In this document: one piece after another, positions 45,797 through 56,546 of the stretch
Layout: each line of letters begins with the position of its first letter
How positions within the stretch are numbered: the stretch's first letter is position 1
From: Bacteroidota bacterium
GTDB taxonomy: Bacteria; Bacteroidota; Bacteroidia; Chitinophagales; Saprospiraceae
NCBI GenBank assembly: GCA_029781865.1
Contig: JAKOVW010000091.1
Location: 82,880-146,879 of the forward strand
DNA length: 64,000 nucleotides
Direction: 5' to 3'
Notes under the pieces: model-generated
Seen by the model: only the letters and a program-made list of their open reading frames with translations
The model's database searches: none
Told to the model about the DNA's origin: nothing
Position numbers and translations under genes: made by a program

Positions 45797-46753
45797 TTAG
45801 AGCACCTGCTCTACAATTTTCTTAGTCGTTGCTCCATCACCCATGGTGTAAAAATGTAAACACGGTACTCCCTTTGCCTTTAATTCCTTACATTGTGCAA
45901 CGCACCATTCAATTCCGACCTCCTTGACTGCCTGATCCGTTGTTGCTTTATTGATTGCTTTGACTAAATCATCCGGGATATTAATATAAAAATGACGGGG
46001 AATCGAAGCAAGCTGATATTTGCGGGTCAATGGCTTTATTCCCGGTATGATCGGGACCTGGATGCCTTCTTTTCTGCATTCACTTACGTAATCAAAAAAT
46101 TTCTGATTGTCGAAAAACATTTGCGTCACAATATAACCTGCACCGCTTTCAATTTTTTTACGCGTGTATTTTAAATCGGATTTCATGTTGGGAGATTCAA
46201 AATGCTTTTCCGGATAACCTGCTATTCCAATGCAAAAATCTGTTTTGGCTCCGTTTTCTATACTTGGATCCATATAGATTCCCTGATTCATCCGTTCAAT
46301 CTGCTGCACGAGATCCAATGCATATTCATTGCCTCCGGGTTCAGGTATAAATTTTTCATCAAATTTCCGTGCATCTCCACGCAATGCGAGAACATTGTGA
46401 ATATTCAGAAAATGAAGCTCGATCAAAGCATTTTCCGTATCTTCTTTGGTAAAACCTCCGCAGATTAAATGCGGAACCGCTTCCACTCCGTAATGATGCA
46501 TGATCGCGGAACAAATCCCAACTGTACCGGGACGTTTGCGGATAGCCATTTTCTGGTAATACCCACTGGGCTGAATGTTATATAGAAACTCTTCTCGGTG
46601 ATACGTCACATCAATAAACGGAGGCTTAAATTCCATTAATGGATCCAGTCCCTGAAAAATTGAATTAATACCACCACCCTTTAATGGCGGCAGTACTTCG
46701 AAAGAGATCAGGGTCTTACCCTTCGTTTGCTCAAGATGATCCGTTACTTTCAT
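45797..46753 (-). CDS. metF: Methylenetetrahydrofolate reductase
   Basis: A 318-residue TIM-barrel flavoprotein making 5-methyl-THF for methionine synthesis. Seen: SFEVLPPLKGGG with the catalytic Glu, DVTYHRE, LALRGDA, DFCIGIAGYPEKHFESPN and QMFFDNQKFFDYV. A -7-like TATTTTTG on the minus strand (46778-46771) lies 17 nt before the ATG. Its substrate pathway links with ahcY 3 kb away and gcvT. Confidence 0.96.
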   Translation of the reverse strand: MKVTDHLEQTKGKTLISFEVLPPLKGGGINSIFQGLDPLMEFKPPFIDVTYHREEFLYNIQPSGYYQKMAIRKRPGTVGICSAIMHHYGVEAVPHLICGGFTKEDTENALIELHFLNIHNVLALRGDARKFDEKFIPEPGGNEYALDLVQQIERMNQGIYMDPSIENGAKTDFCIGIAGYPEKHFESPNMKSDLKYTRKKIESGAGYIVTQMFFDNQKFFDYVSECRKEGIQVPIIPGIKPLTRKYQLASIPRHFYINIPDDLVKAINKATTDQAVKEVGIEWCVAQCKELKAKGVPCLHFYTMGDGATTKKIVEQVL

Positions 46754-47099
46754 TCCATTAGGTCTACTGGCAAAAATAAGAAATAAAGACGATCAACCTA
46801 TAGTTATCTGCAATTAATAAACAGCTCTTAAACAAATGATTATACAAGCAATTCCCGGATTCAAACCCTGGAATGATTCAGAACTTTAAATCAATGTATA
46901 ACTTGCGGAACCATATGGAAAGGGCGTTAAACAGGATTATTAAAATTGATTTATATGGATAAAGAAGGCTACTTTACAATTTAATACTCGTATAGACCTA
47001 TTATATTTGAAGCCTGCTAAATAATCGGAGACCCGTTCATTTGTGATTATGAATAGCATTGTTTAAACGACAAATATCCGTTTCATTCGATTTGTGTAT
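46754..47099. other. 346-bp gap between divergent metF and CotH genes
   Basis: AT-rich, no gene or RNA recognised. Possible -7 element TATATTTG at 47002-47009 for the plus-strand gene, without a clear -33 partner. Confidence 0.4.
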
Positions 47100-49355
47100 A
47101 TGATTAAACTACATTCAACTGCCATACTATTATTTTGTATTCTTAAGGCCCTGAGCGCACAGGGTGATTTTTATACTATAGATAAAGTCCAGGAATTAAA
47201 AATTGTTTTCGGATATTCAGATTGGGATTATCGATTAGATACTGCAAAGGCCGGCAAAGAAAATTATATACTTGCATCCTATTGCACCATTAATGGAGTC
47301 CGTTTTGATAGTGTAGGCGTGAAGTACAAAGGAAATAGTACCTATAATCCTTCGCGAGTCAAAAATCCGCTACATATCAAATTGGATTTTATAAAAGATC
47401 AGGATTACAATAAAGTCACCAGTATTAAACTTGGAAATAACTGGGCAGATCCATCTGCTGTGCGGGAAGCACTATCCTACAGTATTCTTGCCAATTACAT
47501 GGATTGTTCCAGAGCCAATTTTTCCAGAGTCTATATCAATGGTAGCCTGATGGGTTTATACACCAATGTTGAAGCAGTCAATAAAAAATTTTGCAGCGAT
47601 CACTTCGGTTCATCTGATCATAATTTTGTAAAAGGCAATCCCGACCGTCCCAGTGGAAGCTCGACCAGCAATCTAAAATTTATCAGCTACGACAGCACTA
47701 AATATTATACCTATTATGGAATGGAAAACGGATACGGTTGGTGGAAGTTGATCGCATTAATAGATACCCTGAGAAGCAAACCTTCAGCCATTCCCAAAAT
47801 GATCGATGTGGACCGCAGTCTATGGATGCATGCCTATAATAATGTAATGAGTAACTATGATAGTTATACAGGTTCGTTTTCTCAAAATTATTATTTGTAC
47901 GAAGATGATTATGGCCGTTTTTTACCGGTGATCTGGGATTTGAATATGGCTTTTGGTGCATTTCCGGGAAATAATGGCACCTCAGTGGATAAAGTGCCGA
48001 TCTTATACCAGTCCACTAACCCCGATCGTCCACTCATTTCAAGTCTACTGAGTAATCCCACATACAAACGCATGTACATTGCACATTTAAAAACGATTGC
48101 CGAAGAAAACTTCACCAACAATCTGTATGAAACACAGGCTAAAGAATTGCAAAAAATTGTAGATACATTAGTAAAAAATGATCCCAATAGTTTATCCACT
48201 TATTCCGCATTTCAAACTTCGCTTACTGCTGCAATAACGGGCGGTGGTCCCGGTGGTGCATCACCAGGAATTGTCACTCTGATGAAAGCACGATTAGCTT
48301 ATTATAATACAACAACAGAATACAATGCTATTGCTCCAACCATTGGCAACTATAGCCTTTATCCTTCGATACCAAAAGTGGGTGATACCGTTTGGATTCA
48401 GGTCGCCATTTCCAACTGCAACTCCGCATTTGCCGGATTCCGTAAAAACAAGTACGCACCATTTGATAAGAGAAGCTTTTATGACGATGGCAAACATCAC
48501 GATGGCATTGCGGGAGATGGAATTTATGGAAGCTACATTATACCGGATACCCGAAAGACGCAATTTTACATTTATGCAGAAAATAATAATGCCGGATTAT
48601 TTTCTCCACGTCGCGCAGAATATGAATATCATATCCTCGAAGCACAGGATCCGGTCGCTGATATTCAACCGGGTGAATTGGTATTGAATGAATTTATGAG
48701 TTCTAATCAAAATACCGTAATGGATCCGAGTGATGGCAAATACGAAGATTGGCTCGAGTTATACAATAATACAAATCGCAGTCTTGATTTAGGAGGACTC
48801 AATTTAACGGATGATCTTGCAAACATTCAAAAATATGAATTTCCTGCCGGAATTTCCATTGCTCCAAAAAATCGCTTGATGATTTGGCTGGATGAGGACA
48901 GCAAAACACCAACAGACATTCATGCAAATTTCAAATTATCTGCCAGCGGTGAAATGCTCATTTTAACCAGGCAGGATGGAGTCGTATTAGACAGCCTTAG
49001 TTTTGGACCTATTCCTACTGATCAATCGATGGAACGTTGCCCGGACGGAACCGGCAAATTCAGCATCACTTCAAAACCAACCTATAACTTGCCTGATTGC
49101 GGAATAGTAAACATCAACCAAACTAATTCGTTGGCCGATGTTCAATTAATTCCAAATCCTGCACATCATTATGTGTTTGTAAAAATGAATGATCACGTGC
49201 TGAAAAATATCCGCATAATGAATCAATTGGGTGAAGTGATATTTGAGACACAAAATGCGATGATGGACATAACAACATTGCCTTCCGGATTTTATTTAGT
49301 ATCAATAGTAGATACCATGGATCAAACTGCTACATTGAAATTATTGAAACAATAG
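47100..49355 (+). CDS. CotH kinase-like / lamin-tail protein with T9SS type A sorting domain
   Basis: A 751-residue protein; the ATG at 47100 is preferred to the GTG two codons earlier and yields the signal MIKLHSTAILLFCILKALSAQ. Residues ~30-400 are a CotH domain (VGVKYKGNSTY, KLGNNWADPSAVREALSYSIL, NGSLMGLYTNVEAV, LPVIWDLNMAFG), a protein kinase-like fold known from spore coat CotH. A lamin-tail domain (LTD) follows (about 540-650; LNEFMSSNQNTVMDPSDGKYEDWLELYN). The end, from LIPNPAHHYVFV, is a T9SS type A sorting domain. Predicted secreted or surface-bound. Confidence 0.9.
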   Translation: MIKLHSTAILLFCILKALSAQGDFYTIDKVQELKIVFGYSDWDYRLDTAKAGKENYILASYCTINGVRFDSVGVKYKGNSTYNPSRVKNPLHIKLDFIKDQDYNKVTSIKLGNNWADPSAVREALSYSILANYMDCSRANFSRVYINGSLMGLYTNVEAVNKKFCSDHFGSSDHNFVKGNPDRPSGSSTSNLKFISYDSTKYYTYYGMENGYGWWKLIALIDTLRSKPSAIPKMIDVDRSLWMHAYNNVMSNYDSYTGSFSQNYYLYEDDYGRFLPVIWDLNMAFGAFPGNNGTSVDKVPILYQSTNPDRPLISSLLSNPTYKRMYIAHLKTIAEENFTNNLYETQAKELQKIVDTLVKNDPNSLSTYSAFQTSLTAAITGGGPGGASPGIVTLMKARLAYYNTTTEYNAIAPTIGNYSLYPSIPKVGDTVWIQVAISNCNSAFAGFRKNKYAPFDKRSFYDDGKHHDGIAGDGIYGSYIIPDTRKTQFYIYAENNNAGLFSPRRAEYEYHILEAQDPVADIQPGELVLNEFMSSNQNTVMDPSDGKYEDWLELYNNTNRSLDLGGLNLTDDLANIQKYEFPAGISIAPKNRLMIWLDEDSKTPTDIHANFKLSASGEMLILTRQDGVVLDSLSFGPIPTDQSMERCPDGTGKFSITSKPTYNLPDCGIVNINQTNSLADVQLIPNPAHHYVFVKMNDHVLKNIRIMNQLGEVIFETQNAMMDITTLPSGFYLVSIVDTMDQTATLKLLKQ

Positions 49356-49473
49356 CATTAGAAAAATAATCCATCCTTCGATTTGATCGAAATTAAGCTT
49401 ATAGGCAGACCACCAGGTAACACATGTTTTCGTATAGTAATTTAATTTCAATTAAATTAAAGGTAGTCTTTTT

Positions 49474-50502
49474 ATGAATCGCAAAAATTTCTTAAACAGC
49501 ATAGGCTTAATCGGTTTAAGCCCTTTGGTAAGTCTAGCAAAAAAAAGAAGGGATGATAGTCTTTTCAATCAATTGGTCAATCCGCAATCACCTGCCTGTG
49601 TTTTAATTCCCCAGGAAACTGCAGGCCCTTATCCATTGGATCTTAGTCAAAATTCTGCCATGTTCAGGCAGGATATTACCGAAGGCAAAGCTGGTCTCCC
49701 GATGAATTTAAAATTGACTGTAGTTAATATTAATGATAATTGCAAACCGATGCCCGACCTGAGAATTGATGTGTGGCATTGTGATAAAGACGGTTATTAT
49801 TCGGGCTATACCAATTCAGGTTATTTAGGCAATCAAAACAATGCAGGCAAAACATTTTGCAGAGGCATACAAATTACCAATTCTATAGGTGAAGTTTTCT
49901 TTAAAACAATTTATCCGGGTTGGTATATGGGGAGAGTGCAACATATCCATTTCCAGGTTTTTGTCAATTCACGATTAACCGCTACGTCACAACTTTGTTT
50001 TCCGGAAGACGAAAACACTAATGTGAACAACCAACCGGGATATTCTGCACATGGCCAGAACAGCACAAAAAATACAAATGACAATGTTTTTAGCGATGGG
50101 ATTCAATATCAGTTGACTACATTATCAAAAGATCCGAATACCGGCGAGTACAATGGTGAGTTGATTATTGGAATCAATGCTGCAGTAACAGCAACGGCCG
50201 ATACCGATCCGGATACCGGAGGTCAGTTTGTCTTGTATCCAAACAATCCCAATCCATGGACGGATGAAACGAACATTGTATTTGAATTAAAGGAATCTGC
50301 GAATACTGTGTTGGATCTATTTGACATTCACGGAAAAAAATGGTTTACCTTCTTACAAACCGATCTTCAAAAAGGTATTCACGAAGTTCGTATCGGTGAA
50401 TCCATTGCAAAAGATCTGACAGCCGGTAATTATGTTATTCATTTGAGAGTAGAAAATCAATTTGGCTTATTTACAAAGGCGAAACTGATTACAAAAATAT
50501 AA
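49474..50502 (+). CDS. Intradiol ring-cleavage dioxygenase-like protein with T9SS sorting domain
   Basis: A 342-residue protein related to catechol/protocatechuate dioxygenases. ETAGPYPL, DVWHCDKDGYYSGY, FCRGIQITNSIGEVFFKTIYPGWYMGRVQHIHFQV cover the non-haem iron site with the Tyr (PGWY) and His-x-His ligands. The N-terminus (NRKNFLN plus a short hydrophobic run) resembles a Tat signal with RK for RR. From VLYPNNPNPWTDETNIVF the C-terminus is a T9SS type A sorting domain. Such extracellular members are not proven to cleave aromatics. Confidence 0.87.
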   Translation: MNRKNFLNSIGLIGLSPLVSLAKKRRDDSLFNQLVNPQSPACVLIPQETAGPYPLDLSQNSAMFRQDITEGKAGLPMNLKLTVVNINDNCKPMPDLRIDVWHCDKDGYYSGYTNSGYLGNQNNAGKTFCRGIQITNSIGEVFFKTIYPGWYMGRVQHIHFQVFVNSRLTATSQLCFPEDENTNVNNQPGYSAHGQNSTKNTNDNVFSDGIQYQLTTLSKDPNTGEYNGELIIGINAAVTATADTDPDTGGQFVLYPNNPNPWTDETNIVFELKESANTVLDLFDIHGKKWFTFLQTDLQKGIHEVRIGESIAKDLTAGNYVIHLRVENQFGLFTKAKLITKI

Positions 50503-50552
50503 GCTGCAAGGATTAAAATGCAATCAGTTGACTTGAGCAATTACAAAATAAT

Positions 50553-51224
50553 TTATTCTTTCTTCTTTTTCTTTTTAAAGTCTCCTCTTTTTAGTGCTTT
50601 AATAAACTCAACCCAGGCCATTGCATCAAAAATTCGTTGTGGTTTGAATTGGCCTTCATAATATAATTTTTGTGACTGCTGCGAAAAATACAAACTAACA
50701 CCTGCACGGCCATCTGAAGGCGTAAACGGTGCTAATTGCTCGAGAACTTCCGGAGCCAGATTTTTTTCAGCCTGATCTTTGAGCTTATCGGTAACGTCCA
50801 TTTCTAGAAATTCCGGCTTAAAATGTTCTTTGGAAGGAATGGAATAAACCACTGCAGGTTCAAGTTGAAAAGTATCTTGTTCGAGCGTAATTTTTTGAAA
50901 ATAACGGTCTGAATTAAGATTGTATGGAATCACCACTCGCTGTGGTTTGTAACCCAGACTATTGATTATAATGGTATCTCCCGTTTCAGAGACTAGCGAA
51001 AAAAATCCATTTTCATCCGTTAATGTACCTCGCCGGGTTCGCTTGATTCCAACCCCTGCATAAGGGATTGGAATTTCTTTGGTATTCACATGTGTGTAAA
51101 CGATTCCAGAAAACTGGATAACCGTCTTTTCCTGAGCGGTACCATCTATTGCAATTAAGATCAAAACGGCATAAAGACAATGCTTTAGCTGATGGTAAAC
51201 TGTATATGATTTTCGGTTTTTCAC
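50553..51224 (-). CDS. Carboxypeptidase-like regulatory domain protein
   Basis: A 223-residue exported protein. The signal region HCLYAVLILIAIDGTAQ is followed by a carboxypeptidase-regulatory-like domain (FSGIVYTHVNTKEIPIPYAGVGIKRTRRGTLTDENGFFSLVSETGDTIIINSLGYKPQ), the fold used as N-terminal plug extension in TonB-dependent receptors but here alone. The C-terminus is helical and ends in a Lys run. The start is GTG at 51224, directly after GGGAGG; no ATG is available. Convergent with the dioxygenase gene. Confidence 0.78.
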   Translation of the reverse strand: MKNRKSYTVYHQLKHCLYAVLILIAIDGTAQEKTVIQFSGIVYTHVNTKEIPIPYAGVGIKRTRRGTLTDENGFFSLVSETGDTIIINSLGYKPQRVVIPYNLNSDRYFQKITLEQDTFQLEPAVVYSIPSKEHFKPEFLEMDVTDKLKDQAEKNLAPEVLEQLAPFTPSDGRAGVSLYFSQQSQKLYYEGQFKPQRIFDAMAWVEFIKALKRGDFKKKKKKE

Positions 51225-51473
51225 CTCCCTTAAACGAAGCTCTAAGATACTTTAATGCAAAAGAATTATGAGAATATTCAAAGAATTATGAGATTATTAA
51301 TTGCCGGCTAAATCCTATGAATTCCTAAAGTGGCATGACCATCAGATTACAATTGTTAAGACTACAAAATCGGGCCATTTACAGCCTATTCCTATTTCAA
51401 TTCAACCATGACCTTATCCCTTACTCAATAAAAATTCTGAACTCTCTCCTTACCTTTGGATAAAGATTACTGT

Positions 51474-52826
51474 ATGCTAAGATTGTTGCATCTGTTTTGG
51501 ATTTGTCTCTTCTTTACTAAAACGATTTGTGGTCAACTAAAAAGCGGTCCCATGTTGGGTGCAATAGAATTGCGAACTGCTTATGTTTGGTGTGAAGCGG
51601 ATATTCACTCCAGCATTACACTTGAATTATGGAAATCTGATGAACAAAATAAGAAAGTTAACGTAAACGGAAATTACACCGACCGATTTGAACATAGAAT
51701 ATTCAAATTTTATCTTACAGCTTTAGAACCCGGAACGAATTACGAATATCAATTGGTCCTGAATGGAAATCAAAAACCGGAAAACGCGCATGGTGCATTT
51801 AAAACCCAGGAATTGTGGAATTACAGAAATGCTGTTCCCGATTTCAGTTTTCTGACCGGAAGTTGTTCTTACATGAACGAATCCAAATACGACAGACCCG
51901 GTAATTCTTTTGGCGGAGACTCCAGCATTTTTGAAGCTATGGCTAAAGAGAAAGCTGCATTCATGCTCTGGCTTGGAGATAACTGGTATACGAGGGAAGC
52001 AGATTATTCAAGTGATTGGGGATTGTGGTATCGCGCCTCACGGGACAGGAGCATGCCGGTAATACAAAATTTTTTAAAATCGATGAGCCATTATGCGATT
52101 TGGGATGATCACGATTATGGACCAAATAATTCCGGAAAAGAATATGTATTTAAAAAAGAAACCAAAAAGATTTTCGATACCTTTTGGTGTAATCCACCAA
52201 CCAATGCAGATTCAGAAGGGAATTATACGCAATTCAATTTTAATGATCTGGATTTTTTCTTAATGGACGATCGCACCTTCCGCTCTTCGGATAAATTAAA
52301 AGACAGTATAAACGGGGCACCAAATCCGGATAAACACATGTGGGGTCCAACCCAACTGGATTGGCTGAAAAATCAATTGGCGAATAGCGAAGCTCCATTT
52401 AAAATCATCGCCAATGGAAGCCCTGTTTTAAACGGCTATAATAAACACGATTGCCTGATTCATTTTCCGGTTGAGTTTAATGAATTAATTCAGTTCATTA
52501 TCGATGAAAGAATTCGAGGTGTGCTATTCCTGACCGGAGACAGGCATCATTCCGAAATTGTAGGCAAAAAATTATCCGATTCCTATACGCTTTATGATAT
52601 CGTAAATTCTTCACTCACCGCCAGAATTTCCAAAGTTTCCGATTATGAAAAAACAAATCCAGAGTTGATCATGGATTCCATAGTCGAACAAAATAATTAC
52701 ACCCGTATTTCAGTTAGCGGCAAAACTAAAGCACGTAAACTCAAATTTGAATTTATTGATGCTAAAGGGAATAAACTGAAGGAATGGGAAATTAGTGAGA
52801 CACAATTGAAATTTGGAAAAAAGTGA
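51474..52826 (+). CDS. PhoD-type alkaline phosphatase family protein
   Basis: A 450-residue protein from the ATG at 51474 (the frame opens at a TTG six codons earlier). Signal MLRLLHLFWICLFFTKTICGQ, then a fibronectin-like N-terminal domain and a metallophosphatase domain: FLTGSCSYMN, LWLGDNWYTRE, AIWDDHDYGPNNSG, DRTFRSS and FLTGDRHHSE give the metal ligands. PhoD enzymes hydrolyse phosphodiesters/monoesters in the periplasm or outside. No T9SS domain. A -7-like TACCTTTG is at 51451-51458. The nested-palindrome array follows its stop. Confidence 0.9.
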   Translation: MLRLLHLFWICLFFTKTICGQLKSGPMLGAIELRTAYVWCEADIHSSITLELWKSDEQNKKVNVNGNYTDRFEHRIFKFYLTALEPGTNYEYQLVLNGNQKPENAHGAFKTQELWNYRNAVPDFSFLTGSCSYMNESKYDRPGNSFGGDSSIFEAMAKEKAAFMLWLGDNWYTREADYSSDWGLWYRASRDRSMPVIQNFLKSMSHYAIWDDHDYGPNNSGKEYVFKKETKKIFDTFWCNPPTNADSEGNYTQFNFNDLDFFLMDDRTFRSSDKLKDSINGAPNPDKHMWGPTQLDWLKNQLANSEAPFKIIANGSPVLNGYNKHDCLIHFPVEFNELIQFIIDERIRGVLFLTGDRHHSEIVGKKLSDSYTLYDIVNSSLTARISKVSDYEKTNPELIMDSIVEQNNYTRISVSGKTKARKLKFEFIDAKGNKLKEWEISETQLKFGKK

Positions 52827-52853
52827 ATAGAGATCTGAAATAGGATTAAAAAA

Positions 52854-54340
52854 GTCTATTGAAAAGATTCCTCGCTCAGGCTCGGAATGACATTCCTTTT
52901 TTTATTTATAGAAAGGGATTCAAAGTAAGCAAACGCGCTGGCGTTTGCTTATTTTGAATCCCTTTCTTCTCAATTGATTGTTGTCATTCCGAGCGCCAGC
53001 GAGGAATCTATTGTAACTTATCATGTAAATACCCTTTGAATAAATCCCTCGCTGGCGCTCGGATTGTCAACAACCTTTTAATTTAAAAATAGCAAGACTA
53101 AGCAACCTGGAGCCAGGGCGTTTGTCAATTTAAATTATTGTAATTTTCATCATCAAAAATCCAACTGAAATAATAAAAGTCTATTGAAAAGACTCCTCGC
53201 TCAGGCTCGGAATGACATTCCTTTTTTTATTTATAGAAAGGGAGTCAAAGTAAGCAAACGCCAGGGCGCTTGCTTACTTTGACTCCCTTTCTTCTCAATT
53301 GATTGTTGTTATTCCGAGCGCCAACGAGGAATCTATATGTAACTTATCATGTAAATACCCTTTGAATAAATCCCTCGCCATCGTTCGGATTGTCAACAAC
53401 CTTTTAATTTAAAAATAGCAAGACTAAGCAACCTGGAGCCAGGGCGTTTATCAATTTGAATTATTGTAATTTTCATCATCAAAAATCCAACTGAAATTAA
53501 AAAAGTCTATTGAAAAGATTCCTCGCTCAGGCTCGGAATGACATTCCTTTTTTTATTTATAGAAAGGGATTATTGTAATTCCGAGCGCCAGCGAAGAATC
53601 TATATGTAACTTATCATGTAAATACCCTTTGAATAAATCACTCGCTGGCGTTCGGATTGTCAACAACCTTTTAATTTAAAAATAGCAAGACTAAGCAACC
53701 TGGAGCCAGGGCGTTTGTCAATTTGAATTATTGTAATTTTCATCATCAAAAATCCAACTGAAATAATAAAAGTCTATTGAAAAGATTCCTCGCTCAGGCT
53801 CGGAATGACATTCTTTTTTTTTATTTATAGAAAGGGAGTCAAAATAAGCAAACGCCCTGGCGTTTGCTCACTTTGAATCCCCTTCTTCTCAATTGATTGT
53901 TGTTATTCCGAGCGCCAGCGAAGAATCTATTGTACCTTATCATGTAAATACCCTTTGAATAAATCCCTCGCTGGCGCTCGGATTGTCAACAACCTTTTAA
54001 TTTAAAAATAGCAAGACTAAGCAACCTGGAGCCAGGGCGTTTGTCAATTTAAATTATTGTAATTTTCATCATCAAAAATCCAACTGAAATAATAAAAGTC
54101 TATTGAAAAGATTCCTCGCTCAGGCTCGGAATGACATTCCTTTTTTTTATTTATAGAAAGGGATTCAAAGTGAGCAAACGCCAGGGCGCTTACTCACTTT
54201 GAATCCCCTTCTTCTCAATTGATTGTTGTCATTCCGAGCGCAAACGAAGAATCTATTGTACCTTATTTGGTAAACACACTTTGAAATGATCTCTCAATAT
54301 CGTTCGTAATGACAAATATTATCCAACTTGAATTATTATA
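52854..54340. repeat. Five-copy ~326-bp array of nested palindromes
   Basis: Units start near 52854, 53179, 53506, 53772 and 54098. Each has outer inverted arms (ATTCCTCGCTCAGGCTCGGA against TTCCGAGCGCCAGCGAGGAA) enclosing a second, near-perfect hairpin (AAAGGGATTCAAAGTAAGCA against its complement), then a 150-bp tail with CAACCTGGAGCCAGGGCG. Unit 3 is 266 bp: its inner hairpin is deleted. The last unit is incomplete. The array fills the 1.5-kb gap between convergent PhoD and parE; no gene. Confidence 0.93.
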
Positions 54341-54358
54341 ATTCGTATCATCACAAAC

Positions 54359-54407
54359 ACAACTCATCATTCTTCACTCCTCACTTCTCACTTCTAACTC
54401 CTAACTT
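54359..54407 (-). repeat. Heptamer array overlapping the parE stop
   Basis: Seven in-phase 7-nt units on the minus strand (AAGTTAG, GAGTTAG, AAGTGAG twice, GAGTGAA, GAATGAT, GAGTTGT). The first unit contains the parE stop codon TAG. Confidence 0.85.
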
Positions 54408-56287
54408 ATCTCCTCACTGATTAAAGTTTCTTCCGGAATAATCTGATCCAGATCAGTTCGCAGATTTTCTATGATAAAATCCTGACGTTCTCCCGTATTT
54501 TTTCCCATATAATACTCCAGTATTTTTTCTATATGAGAATCTTCATTAATCACTACGGGTTCGAGGCGTATACTTTCACCAATGAATCCTGCGAATTCAT
54601 CCGGAGAGATTTCTCCCAAACCTTTAAATCTGGTGATCTCTGCCTTACCCCGCAATGCATTTATAGCTTCTTGTTTTTCTTTTTCTGAATAACAATAAAA
54701 CGTTTGTTTTTTATCTCTTACCCGGAACAATGGTGTTTCGAGGATGAATAAATGTCCGTTGCGTACAATTTCCGGAAAGAACTGAAGGAAGAAAGTCAGC
54801 AGCAGTAAACGAATGTGCATACCATCCACATCAGCATCTGTTGCTATGATGACTTTATTGTATCTCAGGCTTTCTATTCCATCTTCGATATCGAGAGCAT
54901 GTTGCAGTAAATTGAGTTCTTCATTCTCATATACTACCTTCTTGGTCAATCCAAAACAATTGAGTGGTTTACCCCGCAAACTAAAAACGGCCTGCAATTC
55001 CGGATTCCTCGATTTTGTGATGGAACCACTTGCGGAATCTCCTTCCGTGATAAACAGCATGGTATTTTCAATCAACTCTGCTTTTGTCTTTGTATCTGTC
55101 AGATGATATTTACAATCCCGCAGTTTTTTATTGTGAAGATTTGCTTTTTTCGCCCGTTGGTTAGCCAGTTTTTTGATACCTGCAATTTCTTTTCGCTCCC
55201 GTTCCGATTGAAGAATTTTAGCCAATAACTCTTTTGCGGTATCCGGATTCTGATGTAAGTAGAGATCCAATTCCTTACATACAAAATCAGCAATGAAGGA
55301 ACGCAATGAAGCACCTTCCGGAGCAACTGTTGCCGAACCCAATTTCGTTTTGGTTTGGGATTCGAACACCGGCTCTTCTATGCGCACAGAAATTGCACCA
55401 ATGGCACTGGTATGAATATCTTTGGAATCAAAATCTTTTTTATAAAAATCGCGGATTGTTTTGACAATTGCCTCGCGATAAAAATTGAGATGTGTTCCTC
55501 CCTGCGAGGTGTATTGACCATTTACAAAACTGTAATACTGCTCACCGTATTGAGCACCATGCGTCAAAACACATTCAATGTCTTCTCCTTTTAAATGAAT
55601 AATCGGATAATTCAAAGTCTCGCCATCCGTGCGGCGCTCGAGCATATCCTTCAATCCATTTTTTGAAACGTAAGTCTTTCCGTTGTAATGAATGCGCAAT
55701 CCGGCATTGAGATATGCATAATTCCAGATTCTGGATTCCACAAATTCCTGGACAAAACGATACCTTGGAAATACTTTTTCATCAGGTTTAAAAGATATGA
55801 TCGTCCCGTTGACTTCATCTGTATTTTTTAAGTTGTGTTCTTTTAATAATTTGCCGCGTTCGAATTCAGCAATTTTAGTTTTTCCTTCACGGATCGCCTG
55901 AACTTTAAAATAAGAGGATAGTGCATTGACCGCTTTAGTCCCTACCCCATTCAATCCGACTGATTTTTTAAACGCCTTGCTGTCGTATTTTCCTCCGGTA
56001 TTAATTTGAGATACACACTCTATTACTTTTCCCAACGGAATTCCCCTTCCGTAATCACGAACGGTTACTATACCATCCGTAATATCGATATCAACCTCCC
56101 GGCCATACCCCATGACATATTCATCAATACAATTGTCTATGGTTTCTTTCAGTAAAATATAGATTCCATCTTCAATGCTGCTGCCATCTCCAAGCTTTCC
56201 GATATACATCCCGGGACGTAGACGGATGTGTTCTTTCCAGTCGAGTGACCGGATATTCTCTTCTGTATAACTATGTACCTGGGCCAT
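54401..56287 (-). CDS. parE: DNA topoisomerase IV subunit B
   Basis: A 628-residue type IIA topoisomerase B subunit. GHKL ATPase motifs: [33 protein letters not shown]; transducer; then the TOPRIM segment [34 protein letters not shown] with DADVDGMHI. Opening [24 protein letters not shown] and the short length mark it as the Bacteroidota ParE form rather than GyrB. parC, often adjacent, is not here; the repeat array lies downstream instead. Confidence 0.93.
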   Translation of the reverse strand: MAQVHSYTEENIRSLDWKEHIRLRPGMYIGKLGDGSSIEDGIYILLKETIDNCIDEYVMGYGREVDIDITDGIVTVRDYGRGIPLGKVIECVSQINTGGKYDSKAFKKSVGLNGVGTKAVNALSSYFKVQAIREGKTKIAEFERGKLLKEHNLKNTDEVNGTIISFKPDEKVFPRYRFVQEFVESRIWNYAYLNAGLRIHYNGKTYVSKNGLKDMLERRTDGETLNYPIIHLKGEDIECVLTHGAQYGEQYYSFVNGQYTSQGGTHLNFYREAIVKTIRDFYKKDFDSKDIHTSAIGAISVRIEEPVFESQTKTKLGSATVAPEGASLRSFIADFVCKELDLYLHQNPDTAKELLAKILQSERERKEIAGIKKLANQRAKKANLHNKKLRDCKYHLTDTKTKAELIENTMLFITEGDSASGSITKSRNPELQAVFSLRGKPLNCFGLTKKVVYENEELNLLQHALDIEDGIESLRYNKVIIATDADVDGMHIRLLLLTFFLQFFPEIVRNGHLFILETPLFRVRDKKQTFYCYSEKEKQEAINALRGKAEITRFKGLGEISPDEFAGFIGESIRLEPVVINEDSHIEKILEYYMGKNTGERQDFIIENLRTDLDQIIPEETLISEEIS

Positions 56288-56473
56288 ATTTATAGGTTTT
56301 TGCGAATCCGCAAATTTACAAACATATTAGAAATTATTTTAATAACTTATATGTAAATTGATCACATACAAAATCAATTACCATTCTCACTTAAAGTGGT
56401 CATTTATAACAAGATTTTTTGAATCCCACATATTGCATAAAAAGGTGCAGGAATTTCTAAGTGCTCTTCTCCC

Positions 56474-56543
56474 AATTAGCAATTAGCAATCAGCAATTAG
56501 TAATTAGTAATTGTTAATTAGTAATTGTTAATTAGTAATTGAC
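56474..56543 (-). repeat. Heptamer array, ACTAATT/AACAATT type
   Basis: Ten in-phase 7-nt units on the minus strand (GTCAATT, ACTAATT, AACAATT, then GCTGATT/GCTAATT), starting 3 nt after the stop of the coiled-coil protein gene. Same period as the GTTAGGA arrays, different sequence. Confidence 0.88.
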
Positions 56544-56546
56544 ACC

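Noticed and set aside
45798..45813. TAGAGC-ACCT-GCTCTA hairpin across the metF stop as terminator
   Set aside because: No T-run follows on the metF strand and the stem is within coding sequence.
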